Shown in pieces: positions 1 through 11,204 of a stretch of 64,000 nucleotides of DNA. The DNA lies in assembly GCF_045679555.1 (NCBI RefSeq), contig NC_092091.1, positions 16,416,572 to 16,480,571 on the forward strand. The letters run 5' to 3'. The position numbers and the translations under genes are program-made. Each line of letters opens with the position of its first letter. Position 1 is the stretch's first letter. Under the pieces are notes generated by a model. It worked only from the letters and a program-made list of their open reading frames with translations, made no database searches and was not told where the DNA came from. The DNA is from Salvelinus alpinus. Its lineage: Eukaryota; Chordata; Actinopteri; Salmoniformes; Salmonidae.

Positions 1-133
1 GCCAGTGTTCATTAATCATTCTTGAGCTGGATACACAAGCCTGTTCTAATTTTAGGCTTATGAGGCAAATAGCACCCTGCGGTGCACGCTAATGCTAAAA
101 ACATTTATCTTCCTCATTGTCTTTTTGTTACAG

Positions 134-166
134 CGTCTGAAGCACACATTCCTCCATCATGTCTGA
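134..166 (+). pseudogene. Orphan troponin I start exon (upstream tnni2 copy or alternative first exon)
   Basis: An acceptor ending TTGTTACAG precedes 134. A 33-nt exon follows, with ATG TCT GA (159-166) directly before a strong donor, gtaagt. The start exon of the complete troponin I gene at 5618-5650 is also 33 nt, also ends ATG TCA GA before gtaagt, and matches at about two thirds of positions. I find no copy of the later troponin exons between 167 and 4250, where a Tc1 element and two minisatellites lie. Seen: paired splice sites and matching length and phase. Known: teleosts carry tandem tnni2 genes. Inferred: a relic of an upstream tandem copy, or a distal first exon that could splice to 5802. 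Confidence 0.55.
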
Positions 167-225
167 GTAAGTATCCATTACCTTGTTGTTTGCCACATTT
201 TCTTCTTTTCACAGGATTTTAGATA

Positions 226-390
226 GTGTTGCAAAAATGAGGTAGCTTTCCCAAAATTCTCTAGTTTTCCAGAAATCCCGGTTGGAAGACTCCCGTAATC
301 AGGAGTGAATAAGCAGGAATCTGGAATCTTCCAACCAGAATTTCTGAAAAACCTGGGAATCTTCGGAAAGTTACAGATTTTTGCATCCCT
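226..390. mobile_element. Palindromic MITE
   Basis: The left arm (227-290) and right arm (326-388) are inverted, imperfect copies of a roughly 60-nt sequence built around TTCCAACCRGRATTTCTG. No coding capacity. One arm of the same repeat recurs at 3215-3290, so it is a dispersed family. Superfamily not assigned; no target duplication identified. Confidence 0.6.
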
Positions 391-569
391 AGTCTTAGAC
401 AAGCATAGTGTTAGAAAGTAGGGATTTTTTTAAATACCAACTCAGAATAAATAAACAAACAGACAAAGAACCATACAAACAAAAAACAAACAGCAAACCC
501 TAACCCTAATATTGAACAATTGCTAGTATGCCTAAACCGTACTCTAACATGGGCAAATATACACACATA

Positions 570-1746
570 CAGTACCTTCAGAAGGTATTCAGACCCCTTG
601 ACTTTTTCCACATTTTGTTACATCAAAGCCTTATTCTAAAATGGATTTAAAAACAAAAAATCCTCAGCAATCTACACACAATACCACATAATGACAAAGC
701 AAAACCAGGTTTTTAGAAATTTTTGCAAATTTTTGCAAATGTATTAAAAATAAAAATTAAAAATAACTTATTTACATGAGTATTCAGACCCATCGCTATG
801 CTCAGGTGCATCCTGTTTCCATTGATCATCCTTGAGATGTTGCTACAACTTGATTGGAGTCCACCTGTGGTAAATTCAATTGATTGAACATGATTTGGAA
901 AGGCACACACATATAAGGTCCCACAGTTGACAGTGCATGTCAGAGCAAAAACCAAGCCATGAGGTCGAAGGAATTGTCCGTAGAGCTCCAAGACAGGATT
1001 GTGTCGAGGCACATACCTGGAGAAGGGTACCAAAACATTTCTGCAGCATTGATAGTCCCCAAGAACACAGTGGCCTCCATCATTCTGAAATGGAAGAAGT
1101 TTGGATCCACTAAGACCGGCCAAACTGAGCAATCGGGGGAGAAGGGTCTTGGTCTGGGAGGTGACCTAGAACCTGATGGTCACTCTGACAGAGCTCTAGA
1201 GTTCCTCTGTGGAGATGGGAGAACCTTCCAGAAGGACAACTGTCTCTGCAGCCCTCCACCAATCAGGCCTTTATGGTAGAGTGCCAAGACGGAAGCCACT
1301 CCTCAGTAAAAGGCACATGACCACCCGGCTTTGATTTGCCAAAAGGCATCTAAAGACTCTCAGACCATGAGAAACAAGATTCTCTGAACGCTTTGGCCTG
1401 AATGCCAAGTGTCACGTCTGGAGGAAACCTGGCAGAAACTCTCCAAATACAGGTCTGCCAAGCTTGTAGCGTCATACCCAAGAATACTCGATGCTGTAAT
1501 CGCTGCCAAAGGTGTTTCAACAAAGTACTGAGTAAAGGGTCTGAATACTATAAATGTTATATTTCCATTTCTTTATTTGTTATAAATTTGTAAAAATGTT
1601 TAAAGACCTGTTTTTGCTTTGTCACTATGGGGTATTGTGTGTAGATTGATGAGGGTAAAAAACAATTAAATACATTATAGAATAAAGCTGTAACGTACCA
1701 AAATGGGAAAAAAGTCAAGGGGTCTGAATACTTTCCGAAGGCAATA
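570..1746 (+). mobile_element. Degenerate Tc1-like transposon
   Basis: Long inverted terminal repeats: the left end reads CAGTACCTTCAGAAGGTATT after a TA, and the right end reads GTCTGAATACTTTCCGAAGG inverted. Internal TIR blocks such as CCACATTTTGTTAC and TTATTCTAAAATGGATT also recur inverted at 1665-1720. The element is about 1.2 kb against about 1.6 kb for full-length relatives, so internal sequence is missing. Same family as 26891-27066 and 27681-29182. Confidence 0.85.
959..1532 (+). pseudogene. Tc1 transposase remnant
   Basis: The first frame (959-1279) opens with MRSKELSVELQDRIVSRH and continues through the paired-like helix-turn-helix (KNTVASIILKWKKFG). It then loses frame, and most of the DDE domain including the DETK block is absent or scrambled. 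The end matches the family C-terminus (STKY then stop, near 1520-1532). Non-functional relic. Confidence 0.8.
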
Positions 1747-1926
1747 ATATGTAAAGAAAAGTATGAAATAAATTACATAGAAATTGAGCAGGATGCTTTC
1801 TCATTGCCAGCGTACAAACTATTGGGTTTGAGTCTTTCACAACAACAACGTGAGAAAAGTCTATTTGAACTTTTTTGACCTTCCCATTCTATTCAGCATG
1901 CTATAGAATATCACTGATACAACCCT

Positions 1927-2566
1927 TGGTCAACATATTGACCAGTCATGTCCCTTCAACATATTAACCAGTCATGTCTCTTCAACATGTTAACCAGTCA
2001 TGTCCCTTCAGCATATTGACCAGTCATGTCCCTTCAGCATGTTAACCAGTCATGTCCCTTCAGCATGTTAACCAGTCATGTCCCTTCAGCATATTGACCA
2101 GTCATGCCCCTTCAGCATGTTAACCAGTCATGTCCCTTCAGCATGTTAACCAGTCATGTCCCTTCAGCATATTGACCAGTCATGTCCCTTCAGCATGTTA
2201 ACCAGTCATGTCCCTTCAGCATATTGACCAGTCATGCCCCTTCAGCATGTTAACCAGTCATGTCCCTTCAGCATGTTAACCAGTCATGTCCCTTCAGCAT
2301 ATTGACCAGTCATGTCCCTTCAGCATGTTAACCAGTCATGTCCCTTCAGCATGTTAACCAGTCATGTCCCTTCAGCATATTGACCAGTCATGCCCCTTCA
2401 GCATGTTAACCAGTCATGTCCCTTCAGCATGTTAACCAGTCATGTCCCTTCAGCATGTTAACCAGTCATGTCCCTTCAGCATATTGACCAGTCATGCCCC
2501 TTCAGCATGTTAACCAGTCATGTCCCTTCAGCATGTTAACCAGTCATGTCCCTTCAGCATATTGAA
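1927..2566. repeat. 26-bp minisatellite
   Basis: About 24 head-to-tail units of ATGTTAACCAGTCATGTCCC followed by TTCAGC. Units alternate irregularly between ATGTTAACC and ATATTGACC variants and between TGTCCC and TGCCCC. It abuts the next array without a spacer. Confidence 0.95.
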
Positions 2567-3066
2567 CATGAACATGGTGGAAACATGAACATAAACATGA
2601 ACATGGTGGAAACATGAAAATGAACATGAACATGAACATGAACATGGTGGAAACATGAACATGAACATGGTGGAAACATGAACATGGTGGAAACATGAAC
2701 ATGAACATGGTGGAAACATGAACATGAACATGGTGGAAACATGAACATGGTGGAAACATGAACATGAACATGGTGGAAACATGAACATGAACATGGTGGA
2801 AACATGAACATGAACATGGTGGAAACATGAACATGGTGGAAACATGAACATGGTGGAAACATGAACATGAACATGGTGGAAACATGAACATGAACATGGT
2901 GGAAACATGAACATGAACATGGTGGAAACATGAACATGAACATGGTGGAAACATGAACATGAACATGGTGGAAACATGAACATGAACATGAACATGGTGG
3001 AAACATGAACATGAACATGGTGGAAACATGAACATGAACATGAACATGGTGGAAACATGAAACATG
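2567..3066. repeat. Hexamer-based composite minisatellite
   Basis: Composed of ACATGA hexamers (one to four per unit) separated by ACATGGTGGAA blocks, giving units of about 17, 23 and 29 bp. All three minus-strand frames stay open for 150-180 codons because of the composition. These are not genes. Confidence 0.95.
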
Positions 3067-4200
3067 GAAATGGTATCAATTTTGTGATTCTGTGTTGTGT
3101 TAAATTATTTTACTCCTTTCAGATTTGGTCCCTCCATGCTTTTGGATGTAAGGTATTCTGGAGTATGGTTGGAAAAAAGTTGACTTTCTGAAAAATCATC
3201 TTATTTGCTTCTGATTCTGGGAATCTTCCAACCGGGATTTCTGGAAAACCTGGTAATCTTGGGAAAGTTACTGGAATTTTGCAACCCTAATTCTGGAGAC
3301 ACCTAGAACATCTGGGGTGGAGGTTATCTATTAAACACATCTGAGTTATTAACCACAAGATGTCAGTATAGTAGAGTACTTTTTATTTCTGCTGATCCTT
3401 CCTCTCTCTCTCATTCACTCTACCCCACTCTCTCAATTCAATACAATACCCTTTCTCTGACCCAGATTCCTCTTTGACCAACAAACAGGCATGCCCCCCC
3501 CCATTTTTTTTGTTGTTGAAGGTATAGCAATGGAAAAAGGGGGGAAGTTGGTGAGTTTTGAACAAACAATGGCAATTGCACTGTTCACCAAATGTAGCCA
3601 AGCAGAATCATGAGTAGAGTAGTATTTCACTTACTAAGTTTTATTTACTAGTTTGTTTAACTCCATTTGTCATGTGTGTTGGCCTGATTAAGCACTCAAC
3701 GTATTATCAATATGGCCTAACATATAATTAACAGTTGCTGTGCTTTTAGGTTTGAAGGAAACATGATGGAATTGAGGTTTATTGTGTTTTGTCTTTAAGA
3801 CAATAAATCCATTTCTGATTTCAATACAATTTAAATTTCTGAGTGCTTTACTGATTCGATAAAATAACCACTTTTAAAACTGTATTAGGATTTTCAAGTA
3901 CTTGTTTTTCTAGAATTAATAATATGATTCACTTGTTGAATTATATTACTATGATTCACTTGTTGAAGTAGACTCCCACTTCAATTCATTTAGATTTTAG
4001 AAATACAGTATCATATTTTTTATATTCACTCTTATCTATAAATACTTTCCCTATCCCTCCCATACTGAACTGTAATTCTATACTTACTGCTCAGAGCAAC
4101 ATATGTCTTGAAAGACATCTTGAAGGAAAGAACATTTATGAGGTGAACAGGGCTGGGCATAGTGTATTTCAGGAGCTCGATGTTCCATTGGTCTGACATG
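3067..4200. other. Non-coding, mostly AT-rich
   Basis: Contains one arm of the 226-390 MITE (about 3215-3290), which overlaps a short motif with acceptor-like context at 3121. No convincing exon; short frames on the minus strand have no recognisable product. Confidence 0.6.
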
Positions 4201-4256
4201 GAAACTACTTCCATAAAGAGGACCCAGTGTTTCTGCTGATGCATCATCCGACACCA

Positions 4257-4365
4257 TATATACCGTTTTCATGTTTCACCGCATGTCGCTTGCCAGGGTG
4301 CTAGTCTTCCATTCTTCCTCCTGGTGTGTTCTGGCCTCCTCCTCCTCCTCCTCTTCCTCTCATAG
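4257..4365 (+). promoter_or_regulatory. Candidate tnni2 core promoter and non-coding exon 1
   Basis: A TATATA box at 4257-4262 lies about 100 nt upstream of a good donor (CATAG|gtgaga, exon end 4365). The next acceptor, at 5617, opens the exon carrying the ATG. A near-match to a MEF2 site (CTATAAATAC, about 4036) and a CATATG E-box (about 4100) lie upstream, as expected for a muscle gene. Known: many troponin I genes have a non-coding first exon. The start of transcription here is inferred, not shown. Confidence 0.45.
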
Positions 4366-5617
4366 GTGAGAATCTCTCTTTTCCTGTCTCTCTATCAAAC
4401 TCTTAAAAGCACAAGGAATATAAATAGACTAAAGGGCCTCCCAACCAATGGCAATCTTAACAATCCAACACACTCACTGCACATGGGTGTATTTCTGTTC
4501 ACCACTTTATGGATCATTACCAAATGGAACATATGGAACAGATATATTCACCAGGCAAAACAGGTGAAAACATTGAGGTAAATAAGTCAGACTTTCTTTC
4601 TTTTTGTAAAACTTTGACTACGGTTCTGGTTAGGGGCTATACTCTAGCAGTCAAAGCTGGTAAAGACACAACATAAATACAGACCTCTGAGTTATTGAGT
4701 TTCAGATAAAGATCTCAGGCACAGAATGTTCTGTGTGAGATTCAATGATTATATTTGGATTATTGTTAATTCAATATAAAATGGTAAGTTCATAGTGTTA
4801 TACATTGGGATGGAGAATATGATAGCTGGGAAAGTTTTTTCGTTTTCCATTCAAGAAATGCGGTACATGTTTATTTGAGGTGGTGGATGGAGTAACAGCT
4901 TTGCAGTACTATGTAATAGACAGCATGCTAAATGCCATGTTAATTGATATGTACAGGTCAACAAAAATAAAAAGTGGAGTTTTGTGATAGATCTTAGCTT
5001 GCTAAATTGTGTGGTTGACATGATGATTTGAAATTAAATAATTAATTAGATTCGATTATGAATTAATGGGAAAGTAACGCTTTTTTGATGTTTTCAATTA
5101 TCAATAACTTTTAACTGAGACTTACAGTAAATGTTGGGGAAGAAAATAGCAAACCATTATATCCATTGATGAGTGTGAGTACCTTGATTCAACACGATGA
5201 CATCTGTCTACAGAATGAAGAAGATGCTGTTGATTTATGTATTTAGGAAGGATTTTCTGATATACAGCTCCGCGGCAGGTTAATAAATCAATAAATTGCG
5301 TCTCTGAAGGCAGCAGCAGTTAAAGTTGATTAGGGTTTCACATTCTAACAACCATAAAACAAGTCAGACGACTCTAGCAGTCCAGATATAGCTTTCTCGG
5401 AATTGCTTCAGACTCTAGCTCTGAAAATGTATCATATTTCCCCTAAGAACCTAGTTTGGCCAAGTGTTCCCCAATCTTCAGCTCAATATCACAGTATGAT
5501 CTTTAGACCAGACATGTCTCTCGCTTTTGCACCTATTGCACCCTACTGATATTAAAAATGTTTATTTTTTAATCATAAGTACCAAAGCAAGTTTTCTCTG
5601 TTGTGCCTTCTATTCAG

Positions 5618-5642
5618 GGTGTGAAACACAACAACAGCCAAG
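5618..5642 (+). other. tnni2: 5' UTR part of tnni2 start exon
   Basis: The acceptor TTCTATTCAG ends at 5617. These 25 nt precede the ATG in the same exon, so the 5' leader must begin in an upstream exon, for which 4290-4365 is the candidate. Confidence 0.7.
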
Positions 5643-7732
5643 ATGTCAGAGTAAGTCATGAAATGTGTCTAATATTCACTAAAAGTGTAATTCCAGACTT
5701 TCAGCCTGACACAAAACATGTCCAATCCACCCTTATGTTCTCTCAGCAATGCACATACCTGTTATATCCCTAACAACATGTCAAATCCATGTTTTTCACA
5801 GTAAAAAGATGACATCGAGCCGCAGGCATCATCTGAAGGTGAACCAAGAAAATGAATTGTGGTCCATTGGATGAAACAAGTATTACACACCAATGTCCAG
5901 TACTTGACTGAATTAGTTTGGGCATAAATTAGACTGGTTTTATAACTTTTCAACCTCTTTAATCCTTTTGGTAATCTTTTGTGGACCAATACTACATAGT
6001 AGACTGTGTTTGTCTTTACTATGTTTCTTTGTCCTACAGAGCTTGGTGCTCCAGATTGCGTTTGAGCTGATTGAAGTGGAGAAAAAGGAGGCTGTGCAGG
6101 AGAAAGCCAGTTTCATGGCTGAGCTCCCCGCCCTGGATTTGTCTGGAGATCAAGCGGCGCTGGTGGTACGATACAATGCTAATAATTAATTCATTTACAC
6201 AACCTTCACACATCTGGAGACTTACATTTCCCTCACTAACTTTAAACATCAGCTATCTGAGCAGCTAACCGATCGCTGCAGCTGAACATAGTCCATCTGT
6301 AAATAGCCCACCCAATCTACCTACCTCATCCCCATATTGTTTTTATTTACTTTGCTGCTCTTTTGCACACCAGTATCACTACTTACACACCATCATCTGA
6401 TCATCATCATCTGCTCATCTATCACTCCAGTGTTAATCTGCTAAATTGTAATGACTTTGCTACTATGGCCTATTTATTGCCTTACCTCCTCATGCCATTT
6501 GCACACACTGTATATAGACTTTCTTTTTTTTCTATTGTGTTATTGACTGTACGCTTGTTTATTCCATGTGTAACTCTGTGTTGTTGTTTCTGTCGCACTG
6601 CTTTGCTTTATCTTGGCCAGGTCGCAGTTGTAAATGAGAACTTGTTCTCAACTAGCCTACCTGGTTAAATAAAGGTCAAATAAAACATCTACTCCAACGT
6701 ATTTAGGCCTCACAATTGGTGGTTCTTGTAATAAGCAATGTGGATTTGCCTACAAAGTACACAGACTCTAAATAACTGATGCCTGAAGAGACTGATTCCT
6801 TCAGGAGAGAAGAGATTCTCGTACAAATTACCTGACTGATTTGATGTGTATGTGTACCAACAGGAAATGCTCAAAAAGTTAGCCCATACCATCGACAAGG
6901 TTGATGAGGACAGATATGACGCAGAGTCCAAGGTGACGAAGGCAGACAAGGAGGTAGATTCTATTTCATCTTGTCCTCATCATGAAACAAACATATACCT
7001 ACATGTACATATTACCTAAATTTCCTCGACTAACCGGTGCCCCCACACACTGACTCTGTACCGGTACCCCCTGTATATAGCCTCGCTACTGTTCTTTTAT
7101 TGTTACTCTTTAATTATTATTATTATTATAAAAACATTTCTTTATTTCCGTTTATCTGAGTAAGTACTTTCTTAACACTTTTTTTCTTAAAACTGCATTG
7201 TTGGTTAAGGGCTTGTAAGTAAGCATTCACTTTAAGGTCTACACCTGTTGTATTTGGCGCATGTGACAAATAAAATTAGATTTTTGACACAGCAAATCTT
7301 ATCTTCCTCCTGACTTGCTCACGTCACAGATTGAGGACTTGAGAATGAAAGTGGTTGAGATCCAGGGCATGAAGAAGCCAGCTCTGAAGAAAGTGCGTAT
7401 GTCTGCTGATGCTATGCTTCAGGCTCTGCTGGGCACCAAGCACAAGGCTTCCATGGATTTCAGAGCCAACTTGAAAGAAGTGAAGAAGGAAGTCAAAGAG
7501 GAGGTGGGTATTTGCGTGGAAACCTACAAAGCAGAGAATCACAGTACCCGAGTATTGTGTCCCAAATGTGTTCTGAGCTTTGGGGAAATGATCAGTTATT
7601 TCATATTTTATCCTCTATTTGTGACATCACAAACTTTCTGTAATGCAGGCAGTGGATGCAGTTGGTGACTGGCGCAAGAACGTTGATGAACAGGCTGGCA
7701 TGGACGGCAGGAAGAAGAAGTTTCAGGGTTAA
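5643..7732 (+). CDS. tnni2: Troponin I, fast skeletal muscle type (six coding exons)
   Basis: Inhibitory subunit of the thin-filament troponin complex: it binds actin and troponin C and blocks actomyosin until calcium rises. Coding exons 5643-5650, 5802-5838, 6040-6165, 6864-6953, 7330-7503 and 7649-7732 join to 172 codons plus TAA; every intron is GT-AG. Residues 1-15 read MSDKKMTSSRRHHLK. Residues 16-57 (SLVLQIAFELIEVEKKEA and on) are the troponin C/T-binding helix. The inhibitory segment is near 100-111 (GMKKPALKKVRM), followed by the switch segment MSADAMLQALLGTKH (111-125). GDWRKN is at 151-156. The short N-terminus lacks the cardiac extension. Length fits fish fast isoforms. The ATG was chosen because it continues in phase and matches the family start. 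Introns 3 and 4 hold LINE tails. The neighbouring lsp1 supports TNNI2 over other troponin I genes; the exact tandem paralogue cannot be named. Confidence 0.93.
6205..6690 (+). mobile_element. LINE 3' end in tnni2 intron 3
   Basis: Opens with the last codons of a reverse-transcriptase ORF (SLTNFKHQLSEQLTDRC) and ends with a 3' UTR containing GTTCTCAACTAGCCTACCTG and AATAAAGGTCAAATAAA. The same ORF end and UTR occur on the minus strand at 31296-31700, so both are one LINE family. 5'-truncated and inert. Confidence 0.85.
6985..7285 (+). mobile_element. CR1/L2-type LINE 3' tail in tnni2 intron 4
   Basis: Carries the recurring tail with GGTACCGGTACCCCCTGTATA-type motif, TTAAAACTGCATTGTTGGTTAA and GTGACAAATAAAATT. 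Other copies are at 24566-24815, 54758-54950 and 62523-62765; the last belongs to the RT-bearing element at 60225. A TTA microsatellite interrupts it. Confidence 0.8.
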
Positions 7733-8105
7733 ACACATTCATTTTTCAGTCATAGCCGACTTTTGTGTTTTGTCGTATTGTGGTACAGAGACGGATTTCT
7801 ATGACCTTGTTGTTAGGCATCCCTGCAGGAAGAGGATCTTTGATTTTAAAATGCTGTTATTTTTTGATACTGTAGGTTCAAATATGTATTCGACACTATG
7901 GTTTTGGATATCTCTCTCTCTTTTTTTCTCTCGCTGTCTCTCTTTCTTTCTCTTTAACTTTTCAGTGCAATTTGCAAATGTTTTTGGCTATTGTATAGTG
8001 AGGTGGAAAGGGTAAATATTTGTAGCTTTACCCACTCTTAACATCACACAGCTTTCCATCTGCATCTGTAACATTCACTAAAAGGAGTATATTCACTAAC
8101 AAAAA

Positions 8106-8117
8106 AATAAAAATAAA
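8106..8117 (+). terminator. Candidate tnni2 polyadenylation signals
   Basis: Two adjacent AATAAA hexamers (8106-8111 and 8112-8117) lie about 375 nt after the stop codon at 7730-7732. They are the first canonical signals downstream. The A-rich context makes chance occurrence possible. Confidence 0.45.
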
Positions 8118-8129
8118 AACAATTTAAAA

Positions 8130-9390
8130 AGCTTGTGAATGTTTTTGTAGTGTTTTCCTACAAGATCATTGCCCGTTAGGCCCAAATTGTCACTGGGCGT
8201 GCTTCTGCCAGCGAAAACATTACACTCAAAGAGTGCGTGCATATTTGCCCAGATGAGCCCTTAGATCACAATATCTTTGAGTCTGTAAGATTCTGTAATT
8301 GATCCAGCAGCCCTGCTGTAGGATGTTAATTTGTGTTATGCCAAGCTTGCATTTAGATCTGGAAATTGGACCTGTGCAATGAATAGATCCAACCCAATAA
8401 ATATAACTAATATTTACAGGATTCCATGGATCTAGATCAGGGGAAAATTATTAAATACTTAATATTTCTATTCTTGTTATTGATATTTAGAATTTAAAAT
8501 TGAAAAACAACAACAAACACACAACCCTGGATTGAACAACCAATTATGATTTGCTAAGTAACCAACCTCCTATTTAATCCAGATGAACAAATTGTTATCA
8601 GATGTATACCGTAGTTTGTAAAAGAAACATATTCTTAACATCTGTTTTAGCTAATGGAAAGGCATTGGGAAATGGTCATGTGATATTAGTGTACCATGAA
8701 TGCCCTTTAATAATAATAATATTAATAATAATATTAATAATGATGATGATAATGATAATAACTGATTTCATATATATAGTAATTTTCCAGATGCTCCACC
8801 AGAGGAAGCCTCCATATGTTGAAATATTAGGATGTTTGGGCTGCCATTTTTTTGTAACCTTTATTTTAGCAGGGAGTCTTATTGAGACCGAGGTTTATTT
8901 TGACAAGACCAGCAACAATTCCACATTCAAAGTTAGAGATGCAAAAAAATATGAAAATACAATTATAGAAAAACAATCCTCTGTGAAGAGGTCCTATACC
9001 AACAATCTGAACTGCCGAAAGGCACCAACGTGTCCAACTGAATGGTTGAAGGGTATTCTGAAGATTGTTCCATATGTGAGGTACTATTAAAACTAAAAGA
9101 TTCTTTAACTACATCTGTATTGACGGAAGGATTTCAAGAGTTAGCTATCCAAGTATGGTTTCTCGTAAATATGACCAGAGAATGTCAAAATAGATAGATA
9201 CATGTATTAAGAAGACATTAGTGGATAAACATATGCAGTAAGCTATTTACCCACAAACATGATCAGAACTTCTCACGAGTCACCAACCCTGATCCGGTAG
9301 CACCCCCCCCCCCCCCCCCCCACTGAGTAGCATAGCTAGCATAGCGTCACAAGTAACTTGTAGCATCTAAATATCATTAAATCACAAGTC
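8130..9390. other. Intergenic, AT-rich
   Basis: Includes a TAA/TGA microsatellite (8708-8760) and a 20-nt C run (9303-9322). An open frame at 8602-9090 has no recognisable domain and spans the microsatellite. No gene supported. Confidence 0.6.
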
Positions 9391-9394
9391 CAAG

Positions 9395-10712
9395 ACACCA
9401 GATGAAAGATACAGGTCTTGTGAATAAAGCCACCATTTCAGATTTTTAAAATGTTTTACAGGGAAGACACAATATGTAAATCTATTAGCTAACCACGTTA
9501 GCAAAGGACACAATTTTTTTACTCCCAACAGCTTTTTCCTGCGTCAGTAGCTATCACTAATTCGACTAAATAAAAATATATATAGCCACTAACCAAGAAA
9601 CAACTTCATAAGATGACAGTCTGATAACATATTTATGGTATAGCATAGTTTTTTTTTTGAAAAATGTGAATTTTTCAGGTATAAATCACAGTTCTACATT
9701 GCAGCTGCAATCTGAAATAGTGCTGACCCAGCCAGAACAATTACAGAGACCAACGTCATATAACGAATTACTCATCTTAAAACATTTCAGAAAAATACAC
9801 AGCGTACAGATATTGAAAGCCCAACATCTGGTGAATCCAAACAATATTTCAGATTTATTAAATGTTTTATAACGAAAACAAAATGTAGCGCTAAATTAGC
9901 ATAGCTATACCAGGCAGATTCGGCTAGGCGCCCACGGCCAGTTCACATGCACAACAGATATGATATAACATCGTAAATTGGGTCTTACTATGGCTGATCT
10001 TTCATCAGAATGTTGATCAAAGTGTCCTTTGTCAAGATGAGTCGTTGGTTCCGTTCAGAATTGTTCCTTTCCCACTCCATTTAGCACAGGTACTGGTCGA
10101 GTGGCACGGATCTCTCAAACGTAAATAAATTCAGACAACGGAACACCACAAAACTCCCGAAAAAATTCAAATAATCTGATTAAACTATATTGAAAAAACA
10201 TACATTACGATGATCTGGTCACATGTATCAAACAAACTTCGAGACGGAGATAGTTTTCATCCATAATGGCCGCACAACAGAAGACAATCGCAGCTACAAG
10301 TCGCACGATTTAGACAACCGGAAGTTGTCGGTCACGCCAAAGAATTAGCTCTCATTTCACGTCAGTCCCAGATAAACAAGATATTTTTCCTCTGACGTCC
10401 TCTTGACACCCAGAGGAAGGCCAATGAGGTGTGTTTCGGGTCATAGGGGGCACGACCATATATAGGCAGAGCGTTGAAGCTGGCATACACATCTTGCTTT
10501 TTTCTTCTTGGTCATGGAAAGTGCTGTCAAATGACTTCTGTATCACTCAGAGACAAAATTGAAACGGTTTTAGAAACTAGAGATTGTTTTCTTTCCAATG
10601 GTATTATTTATATGCATATAGTAAGAGCAATAATTGAATAAGAGGCAGTTTAATCTGTAGAGCAAATTATGCTAATGGGAAAATAGCACCCCCTGTATTC
10701 TCAAGAAGTTAA
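9395..10712. mobile_element. Decayed TTAA-flanked (piggyBac-like?) non-autonomous element
   Basis: Shares long blocks with the better-preserved element at 32433-33835 and the partial one at 63547-64000, for example AACAACTTCAT(A/C)AGATGACAGTC, GAAAAATGTG and GGTATAAATCA. The right end (CACCCCCTGTATTCTCAAGAAG) abuts a TTAA. The left end is unclear. No transposase. Confidence 0.55.
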
Positions 10713-11204
10713 TGAAAACAGATATACTCAGATGTGCCAACCCTAGAACCAAACCAACCATTCACGCTCAATATCTGAACTGTGGAGGTATGTTAAATGC
10801 TTAGCCTTAGACTGTGAGTATTGATATCAAACCTCCAGGCAGCAAGCTCCTCCCACTGGCATAGTGATACCATAGCATTCTGTCTATGGTCATGAAGGCA
10901 AGTAAGACCTGGGCTGAGCATCTTAGGTTACCTCCAAGGAGCTCAAATGCACAGGGCTGAGACTGGAGGACTGGCTAAGTATATCCCTGACCCTGCTTCC
11001 GAATGCAAAGAGATGCCACAGTGCTATATTTGGATCATCTGACTTCACCAGCTTTAATATTAGGAGAGCCGACAGCATCATAATGAGTCAAAACAAATGT
11101 TCTTTTTTAAATACTCTGCCATTTTTAAAGTGACTTTTCTTAAATTAGTCTATATAACACACTGTCGTTGTTAGAATCTTAATATCAGACACGATATTCA
11201 GAAG
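10713..11204. other. Nothing recognised
   Basis: Unique-looking intergenic sequence without open frames, tandem repeats or a TE terminus that I can identify. Confidence 0.5.

Noticed and set aside
2528-3079. Three overlapping 150-180-codon minus-strand frames rich in Cys, His and Met
   Set aside because: They are the same hexamer-based array read in three frames; no start context or domain.
3121-3152. Possible short exon after CTCCTTTCAG with a downstream gtaagg
   Set aside because: Acceptor and donor look fair, but the 30-odd bases match no troponin exon and do not fit a frame with any neighbour.
8602-9090. 162-codon plus frame
   Set aside because: Runs through a TAA/TGA-type microsatellite translated as Ile/Met repeats, with no recognisable domain.
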